From contig CAYTSA010000043.1 in the NCBI GenBank assembly GCA_964440345.1, positions 1 to 29,135 of the forward strand: DNA of 29,135 nt, given 5' to 3'. The DNA is from CAYTSA01 sp964440345 (GTDB lineage: Bacteria; Desulfobacterota; Desulfovibrionia; Desulfovibrionales; Desulfovibrionaceae). Below the pieces are notes generated by a model, which worked only from the letters and a program-made list of their open reading frames with translations, was not told the origin of the DNA and searched no databases. The position numbers and the translations under genes were made by a program. Within the stretch, counting starts at the first letter, position 1; each line of letters opens with the position of its first letter. Positions 23,972 to 29,135 of this stretch are shown piece by piece.

Positions 23972-24002
23972 CCTCATTCTTTTTGATCCCTAAGGATAGT
24001 AC

Positions 24003-26516
24003 ATGGACAAAACACGCACATACGACCCGCACGCCATAGAAACCAAGTGGCAACGCATCTGGGAACAAGAAGGCGCGTTCCACTGCGAACCGGAACCAGA
24101 CAAAAAACCTTACTACGTCCTGGAAATGTTTCCCTATCCTTCCGGGCGCATCCACATGGGCCACGTGCGCAACTACTCCATCGGCGACGTGCTTGCCCGC
24201 TTTTCCCGCATGCGCGGCTACAACGTCTTCCACCCCATGGGGTGGGACGCGTTCGGCATGCCAGCTGAAAACGCCGCCATTAAAAACAACATCCACCCGG
24301 CCAAGTGGACCTACGAAAACATTGACAACATGCGCACCCAGCTCAAGCGCATGGGCTACTCCTACGACTGGCGACGGGAACTGGCCACCTGCGACCCGGA
24401 ATACTACCGCTGGGAGCAGCAGTTCTTCATCGAAATGGTGGAAAAGGGGTTGGCTTACCGCAAAAAGGCGTACCAGAACTGGTGTGAAACATGTCACACT
24501 GTCCTGGCCAACGAACAGGTCATCGACGGCCAGTGCTGGCGCTGCGACTCCATGGTGGAGCAAATAGAGCTGGAACAGTGGTTCCTGCGCATCACCGATT
24601 ACGCTGACGAGCTGCTGCAGTCGCTGGACGCCATGGAAAAGCGCTGGCCCGAGCGCGTCATTGCCATGCAGCGCAACTGGATAGGCAAATCCATCGGAGC
24701 CGAGGTGGACTTTCCCCTGGCTGAACCCGTTGCCGGAGCAAACAACGCCATCCGCGTTTTCACCACCCGGCAAGACACCTTGTTCGGCGCCACCTTCATG
24801 TCCCTGGCCGCAGAACACCCCATGGTAAAAACACTCATCCAGGGCAGACCCGAAGCCGACGCAGTGCGCGGCTTTGTAGCCAAGGTCACATCCTTGGAAA
24901 AGACCGTACGCACTGGCGACGACCTGGAAAAAGAGGGCGTCTTTACCGGCGCCTACTGCATCAACCCGCTCACAAGCGGCAAGATGCCCATATACGTGGC
25001 CAATTTTGTGCTCATGGACTACGGCACAGGCGCAGTAATGGCAGTCCCCGCCCACGACCAACGGGACTTTGATTTTGCGAAAAAATACAATCTGGAAATC
25101 AAGGTGGTCATCCAACCAAAGGACGCCAAGCTGGACGCCGCGACAATGACTGAAGCCTGTCCAGACCCAGGCGTGCTTGTAGACTCCGGGGAGTTCACCG
25201 GCCTGGACAACGAAGACGCCAAACAGCGCATAGCCGACCATCTGGAAGCCAAAGATATTGGCAAGCGCGCCGTCAATTTCCGTCTAAAGGACTGGAACAT
25301 CTCCCGCCAGCGCTACTGGGGCGCGCCCATCCCCATGCTTTACTGTGAACAGTGCGGCATCGTTCCGGAAAACAAGGAAAACCTGCCTGTCAAGCTGCCC
25401 ATGGACGTACAGACCCGCGAAGACGGCCGCTCCCCACTGCCGCAAACCGAATCGTTCCTCAACGCGCCCTGCCCCAAGTGCAACAAGACGGCGCGCCGCG
25501 AGACCGACACCATGGACACCTTTGTGGAGTCCTCCTGGTACTATGCCCGCTACACCTCGGCCCGCAACAACGACGCGCCCTTCAGCAGCGAGACCCCCTA
25601 CTGGCTGCCCGTAGATCAGTACATAGGCGGCATTGAACACGCCATCCTCCACCTGCTCTACTCCCGGTTCTACACCAAGGTGCTGCGGGACTACGGCTAC
25701 CTGGCCATAGACGAGCCCTTTGCCAATCTGCTCACCCAGGGTATGGTGCTCATGGACGGCGCCAAAATGTCCAAATCCAAAGGCAATGTGGTGGACCCGG
25801 ACGAAATGGTGGCCAAATACGGCGCAGACACAGTCCGGCTGTTCTGCCTTTTCGCTGCGCCGCCGGAACGAGATTTTGACTGGTCCGAGCAGGGCATTGA
25901 AGGGGCCAGCCGGTTCGTGAACCGCGTCTGGAGGCTGGCGGCGGACCTGGGCGACGCGCTGACGCCATCCGGCCCCTGCAGCTACACCCCCAGCCCGGAC
26001 ATGGCCGACGCCGCCGTCAAGGAGTTGTGGCACAAAGAACACCAGACCGTAAAAAAAGTCGGCGACGACATGGCCGACCGCTTCCAGTTCAACACGGCCA
26101 TTGCCGCGCTCATGGAGTTGGTGAACACGCTCTACCAGGTCAAGGAGCCCCTGGTTGACCTGGTAGAAGGCCGCAAGGCGCTGTCCTCTGCCGTGGGCAC
26201 AACGCTGGTCCTCCTCTCCCCGTTCATCCCCCACGTGTGCGAAGAGCTGTGGGAGCGCATCGGCTACTCCGAACAGCTGGTTCTGTGGGACTGGCCGTCC
26301 TACGACCCAGACGCCCTGGTCCGCGACGAAGTGATCGTCGTCGTCCAGGTAAACGGCAAGCTGCGGGCGAAGCTTTCCGTGCCGGCCAGCGCCGCCAACG
26401 AAGAGGTAGAAACACTGGCCCTGGCCGAGGAAAACGTGCAAAAGCACATAGAGGGCAAGAACGTGAAAAAAGTGGTGGTCATTCCCGGGAAGCTGGTCAA
26501 TGTGGTTGTGGCTTGA
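24003..26516 (+). CDS. leuS: Leucyl-tRNA synthetase
   Basis: This is an 837-aa class I aminoacyl-tRNA synthetase of bacterial length. The signature HMGH (51-54) follows PYPSGRI, and KMSKS is at 588-592. The editing (CP1) domain is present, with 'TTRQDTLFGATFMSL' and 'AVMAVPAHDQRDFDFA', the latter containing the conserved HDQRD used in post-transfer proofreading. 'RYWGAPIPMLYCEQCG' opens the zinc-module region. The anticodon-binding and C-terminal domains are complete. The preceding 31-bp gap has AAGGA and no leader structure. The 3' end overlaps lptE by 17 bp. Confidence 0.98.
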   Translation: MDKTRTYDPHAIETKWQRIWEQEGAFHCEPEPDKKPYYVLEMFPYPSGRIHMGHVRNYSIGDVLARFSRMRGYNVFHPMGWDAFGMPAENAAIKNNIHPAKWTYENIDNMRTQLKRMGYSYDWRRELATCDPEYYRWEQQFFIEMVEKGLAYRKKAYQNWCETCHTVLANEQVIDGQCWRCDSMVEQIELEQWFLRITDYADELLQSLDAMEKRWPERVIAMQRNWIGKSIGAEVDFPLAEPVAGANNAIRVFTTRQDTLFGATFMSLAAEHPMVKTLIQGRPEADAVRGFVAKVTSLEKTVRTGDDLEKEGVFTGAYCINPLTSGKMPIYVANFVLMDYGTGAVMAVPAHDQRDFDFAKKYNLEIKVVIQPKDAKLDAATMTEACPDPGVLVDSGEFTGLDNEDAKQRIADHLEAKDIGKRAVNFRLKDWNISRQRYWGAPIPMLYCEQCGIVPENKENLPVKLPMDVQTREDGRSPLPQTESFLNAPCPKCNKTARRETDTMDTFVESSWYYARYTSARNNDAPFSSETPYWLPVDQYIGGIEHAILHLLYSRFYTKVLRDYGYLAIDEPFANLLTQGMVLMDGAKMSKSKGNVVDPDEMVAKYGADTVRLFCLFAAPPERDFDWSEQGIEGASRFVNRVWRLAADLGDALTPSGPCSYTPSPDMADAAVKELWHKEHQTVKKVGDDMADRFQFNTAIAALMELVNTLYQVKEPLVDLVEGRKALSSAVGTTLVLLSPFIPHVCEELWERIGYSEQLVLWDWPSYDPDALVRDEVIVVVQVNGKLRAKLSVPASAANEEVETLALAEENVQKHIEGKNVKKVVVIPGKLVNVVVA

Positions 26517-27039
26517 TCGACCTTTGCAGCTGCGTCCGTTATTTTCTCTGGCGGTGCTGTCCATTCTGGCTGTGGCGGTCTCAGGGTGCGGCTATCGCTT
26601 CTCAGCCGGGCCGCAGCAGTCATCGCCTATGGTCCTGGGACCGGGGTTCCGGACCATGGCCATTCAAGAAGTGGAGAACCCCGCCACTTTGCCCTGGCTG
26701 GAGGCTGAACTGCGCGCCATGGTGAAGGAAGAATTCGCCAAGCGCGGCCTGGTGACCTGGACCAGCAGAGACAAGGCCCAAGTTCTGCTCAAACTGCGGG
26801 TATTGCGCTATGAAAACCTGGCCAAAGTCCGCAACCGCCGCGACAAGACCCTGAAAAAAATTGCTGAAATCGACATGGAAGCCACTGTGCATTCCGCCCA
26901 CGATAATACGCTGCTCTGGTCCTCCGGCACGTTGAGCGCCTACGAGAGCTTTGTAAGCATGGACGAGCGCGTGGCGGTCAAGCGCATCCTTGCCCTGCTC
27001 ACCCGTGAACTGTCAGACCGCATGAGGCACGCGTTCTGA
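26500..27039 (+). CDS. lptE: LPS-assembly lipoprotein LptE
   Basis: This is a 179-aa outer-membrane lipoprotein predicted to plug the LptD barrel and help insert lipopolysaccharide. It has an N-terminal hydrophobic segment ending in the lipobox VSGC, with lipidated Cys30, followed directly by 'GYRF', the typical LptE start of the mature protein. The rest, with 'ENPATLPWLEAELRAMVKEE', fits the LptE/RlpB pattern of short strands and helices. It starts inside the leuS end and stops 2 bp before holA. The leuS-lptE-holA order is common in Gram-negative bacteria and supports the call. The start codon choice is uncertain by a few residues. Confidence 0.85.
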   Translation: MWLWLDRPLQLRPLFSLAVLSILAVAVSGCGYRFSAGPQQSSPMVLGPGFRTMAIQEVENPATLPWLEAELRAMVKEEFAKRGLVTWTSRDKAQVLLKLRVLRYENLAKVRNRRDKTLKKIAEIDMEATVHSAHDNTLLWSSGTLSAYESFVSMDERVAVKRILALLTRELSDRMRHAF

Positions 27040-27041
27040 CT

Positions 27042-28046
27042 ATGTCCCGGCCCGGTTTCTTCTTTCTCATTTGCCCAGACAGCCAGCTTATCCAGAAACG
27101 CATCGAATCCCTGGCTGCCGAGCATCCCCCTTCCGCCGGCGGCGAGTTTGAACGCTGGGTGTTCTGGGCTGAAGAGGGGTTGACGCCGCGTTTCTGGGAA
27201 AAGTTGACCCTGCAAAGCCTGATGGCCAAAGAGCGGATGGTGGTTGTCCGCCACGCAGAAAAACTGCTTACGGACTCCTGGAAGCAGCTCAGCGAATCTT
27301 TGAAGCGGTTTATCCCGGAAGCATGGCCGGTTTTCTGCCTGGAAAGCCCGGCGGACGGCAAGAAGCAACCCAAGCCGCCAACCGCTCTGGCCAAACAGCC
27401 ATGCTGGAAATTTGCCGAAAAGAAAGGCTGGACCTGGATATCCAAAGGATTGGACGAAAAGTCCATTCGCAGCTATCTTACCCAATGGGCAGAGTCCGTA
27501 TCCGCCCGGTTTGCACCCGGCGTTCAGGAGGCTTTGCAGGCCGCCCTGCCTCCGGATGCGTCCGCCGTGGACAGGGAACTGGAAAAGCTGGAACTGGCCT
27601 TGGACGACTCACGGACTGTGACACGCGAGCACCTTTCGCTGGTGGCCTACACCCCGGACATGTCCATATTTGACTTCATCAACGCACTGCAGGCCGGGGG
27701 GGCCAACATAAAAGTGTGGCGAAAGGCGCTGGACGCCAGAGGGGACCAGATGCTCTTCTATTTTCTCACCATGCTCATCCGCGAAGCCCGCATATTGTGG
27801 CAACTGGCCATGGGCGCTGACAGCGTTCCGGGCCTGCCGCTCTTTGCCGTGCAAAAAAAACGCGACGCCGCCATGCGCGTGGGGCCGGAGAAGCTGGCAA
27901 TGGTCTGGGACCTGGCCCTGGCCGCGGACTATGGCGTGAAATCCGGCGAAGTCACCCAGGACCAGGCCTTTGAACGGCTGCTGGCGGGACTGGCGCAGCT
28001 TTTCGGCCCCTCTCCAGCGCCGGCCGGCCGCCGCTTTCCCCGTTGA
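27042..28046 (+). CDS. holA: DNA polymerase III delta subunit (HolA)
   Basis: This is a 334-aa clamp-loader subunit that opens the beta clamp. It is a divergent family with few invariant motifs. Support comes from its length, the leuS-lptE-holA position, the 'MVVVRHAEKLL' segment near the end of the first domain, and the central 'DRELEKLELAL' plus 'SIFDFINALQAGG' pattern typical of the delta subunit AAA+ lid and collar regions. It starts 2 bp after lptE. The basic 'AGRRFPR' tail is unremarkable. As usual for delta, no Walker motif is evident. Confidence 0.85.
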   Translation: MSRPGFFFLICPDSQLIQKRIESLAAEHPPSAGGEFERWVFWAEEGLTPRFWEKLTLQSLMAKERMVVVRHAEKLLTDSWKQLSESLKRFIPEAWPVFCLESPADGKKQPKPPTALAKQPCWKFAEKKGWTWISKGLDEKSIRSYLTQWAESVSARFAPGVQEALQAALPPDASAVDRELEKLELALDDSRTVTREHLSLVAYTPDMSIFDFINALQAGGANIKVWRKALDARGDQMLFYFLTMLIREARILWQLAMGADSVPGLPLFAVQKKRDAAMRVGPEKLAMVWDLALAADYGVKSGEVTQDQAFERLLAGLAQLFGPSPAPAGRRFPR

Positions 28047-28072
28047 CAGCGCCAGCCTGGAACCGCCGCACA

Positions 28073-28750
28073 ATGACTGACTCGCCACATTACATCGGAC
28101 ACCGCAAACGCCTGAAGGAAAGGCTGCGCAAAGACCCCAAGCAGCTTGCCGACTATGAGTTGCTGGAGGCGCTACTCACCTTTGTCATACCCCGCCGGGA
28201 CACCAAGCCCCTGGCCAAAGAACTCATGCAGCGCTTCGGCTCCATACGCGACGTGCTCAAAGCCCGGCCAGAAGAGCTGCGCAAAGTCAAGGGCTTGGGC
28301 GAAGCCGCAGAAACCCTGTGGACAACGCTGGCAGAACTGCGAGCCCGCTATGAAGAAACGCCAGTCACCCGGCGCCAGGTGCTCAGCAGACCCAGCGCAG
28401 TGGCGGAGATGGCCATCTCCCGGTTAGGCGCCAACCCCTCGGAAGAATTTTGGATAGCGTTGGTAGACAACAAGAACCGACTCATTGCCTGGGAGCGGGT
28501 CAGCCGCGGCACCGTGAATCAGGCCGCGGTCTATCCACGCGAGGTCCTCGCTCTGGCCCTGGAGCGCAAAGCCGGCGGCATCATCATGGTCCACAACCAC
28601 CCGGGCGGAGACGTCACCCCCTCCCAGCCGGACATTGATCTTACACAGCGGATTTCCCGCGCCGCCAAAGACCTTGACATCCGGGTGCTGGACCATCTTA
28701 TTGTCACAGAAAACAACTATTACAGTTTTCAGGCTCACGGTCTGCTCTGA
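28073..28750 (+). CDS. radC: RadC/JAB-domain protein
   Basis: This is a 225-aa RadC family protein. The N-terminal part has a helix-hairpin-helix-like 'LRKVKGLGEAAE' (69-80). The C-terminal part is a JAMM/JAB metalloprotease-like domain with His174, His176, Ser184 and Asp187 in HNHPGGDVTPSQPD, so the metal site looks intact. RadC is no longer considered a DNA-repair gene in general and its function is unsettled. I prefer the ATG at 28073 over a TTG at 28043, which lies at the end of holA. It follows holA by 26 bp and ends 36 bp before acyP. Confidence 0.92.
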   Translation: MTDSPHYIGHRKRLKERLRKDPKQLADYELLEALLTFVIPRRDTKPLAKELMQRFGSIRDVLKARPEELRKVKGLGEAAETLWTTLAELRARYEETPVTRRQVLSRPSAVAEMAISRLGANPSEEFWIALVDNKNRLIAWERVSRGTVNQAAVYPREVLALALERKAGGIIMVHNHPGGDVTPSQPDIDLTQRISRAAKDLDIRVLDHLIVTENNYYSFQAHGLL

Positions 28751-28786
28751 ACAGCCAGGCCAGCCAACAACACGGAGGAAAGCACT

Positions 28787-29062
28787 ATGATCCGCAGCCA
28801 GCAATGCATCGTATCCGGAAAAGTCCAGGGAGTGAGCTACCGCATGTGGACCTTTGATCAGGCCAGCACCCTGGGGCTGAAAGGCTGGGTCCGCAACCTG
28901 GCCGACGGTAAAGTGGAAGCCTTGCTTCAGGGCGATGAATCAGCCATGGATGAAATTAAAAAACGCATGCTCCAGGGGCCGCCTCTGGCCCGCGTGGATG
29001 ACCTGCAGTGCAAGTGGCTGGATTACGATACTGAACACGAGACATTTGAAATTCGCACGTAA
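28787..29062 (+). CDS. acyP: Acylphosphatase
   Basis: This is a 91-aa enzyme that hydrolyses acyl-phosphates. The signature 'GKVQGVSYRMWT' holds the phosphate-binding loop with catalytic Arg19, and Asn37 in GWVRNLADGKVE completes the active site. Length and ferredoxin-like pattern are normal. GGAGGA precedes the ATG. The 73 bp that follow to the window edge hold no gene; a weak 6-bp hairpin at 29078-29092 lacks a U-tract. Confidence 0.95.
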   Translation: MIRSQQCIVSGKVQGVSYRMWTFDQASTLGLKGWVRNLADGKVEALLQGDESAMDEIKKRMLQGPPLARVDDLQCKWLDYDTEHETFEIRT

Positions 29063-29135
29063 TACCTATAATGAGCTGACATCACTGGTGTCCCAACGTT
29101 AGAATTTTAAGCTCAAGCAACCACTTCTAATTAAT

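Noticed and set aside
23769..25241. Open frame of 490 codons on the minus strand opposite leuS
   Set aside because: It is a shadow of the leuS 5' half, has no ribosome site and no recognisable protein features.
29078..29092. Possible terminator after acyP
   Set aside because: GACATC-ACT-GGTGTC forms a short stem with a G-U and no immediate U-run.
1..29135. CRISPR arrays, tRNA or rRNA genes
   Set aside because: No regularly spaced repeats, cloverleaf-like segments or rRNA-like sequence were recognised on either strand.

Overview
The window looks like chromosomal DNA from a member of the Desulfovibrionaceae or a close relative (sulfate-reducing Desulfobacterota). This rests on the conserved run yceD-rpmF-plsX-fabH-fabG-acpP-fabF-glyA-dCMP deaminase-ribD-ribE-ribBA-ribH-nusB-leuS-lptE-holA-radC, the moderately high GC with strong GC-ending codon bias, and the HDOD and HD-GYP style response regulators. 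The genus assignment is inference from gene order and protein style; no search was possible. No gene-free stretch exceeds 300 bases.

Region 1 (152-5942, + strand) is a signalling block. It holds an orphan PhnD-type periplasmic binding protein, an imperfect 93-bp palindrome, a membrane HAMP-PAS-PAS histidine kinase, an HDOD response regulator and a response regulator with a degenerate HD-GYP output domain. The last three genes overlap by 4 bp each and form one operon. No ABC permease or ATPase accompanies the binding protein, so it may present a ligand to the kinase.

Region 2 (5996-10151, - strand) is an accessory block. It holds an NCS2 nucleobase permease with a C-terminal HATPase-like extension, a HigBA/RelE-like toxin-antitoxin pair with its own promoter, an Atg22/UMF1-type MFS transporter, and rpmB (L28) with a clear terminator. 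A divergent promoter region with a perfect -35 box separates rpmB from Region 3.

Region 3 (10368-19366 and 21300-29062, + strand) is a long, densely packed housekeeping array. It covers ribosome parts (yceD, rpmF), fatty-acid initiation and elongation (plsX, fabH, fabG, acpP, fabF), one-carbon and dUMP supply (glyA, dCMP deaminase), riboflavin synthesis (ribD, ribE, ribBA, ribH), transcription and translation (nusB, leuS), LPS transport (lptE), replication (holA), radC and acylphosphatase.

The most unusual object is a two-gene cassette (19369-21278) inside the riboflavin operon, between ribE and ribBA. It encodes an ABC/OLD-like AAA ATPase and a DUF4276-like (Toprim-fold-like) partner. The genes overlap by 4 bp, sit 2 nt after ribE and 21 nt before ribBA, and have strikingly AT-rich cores with GC-rich ends. 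The architecture resembles ATPase-plus-Toprim anti-phage systems, but I cannot match it to a named one. It is the best candidate for an undescribed system in this window.
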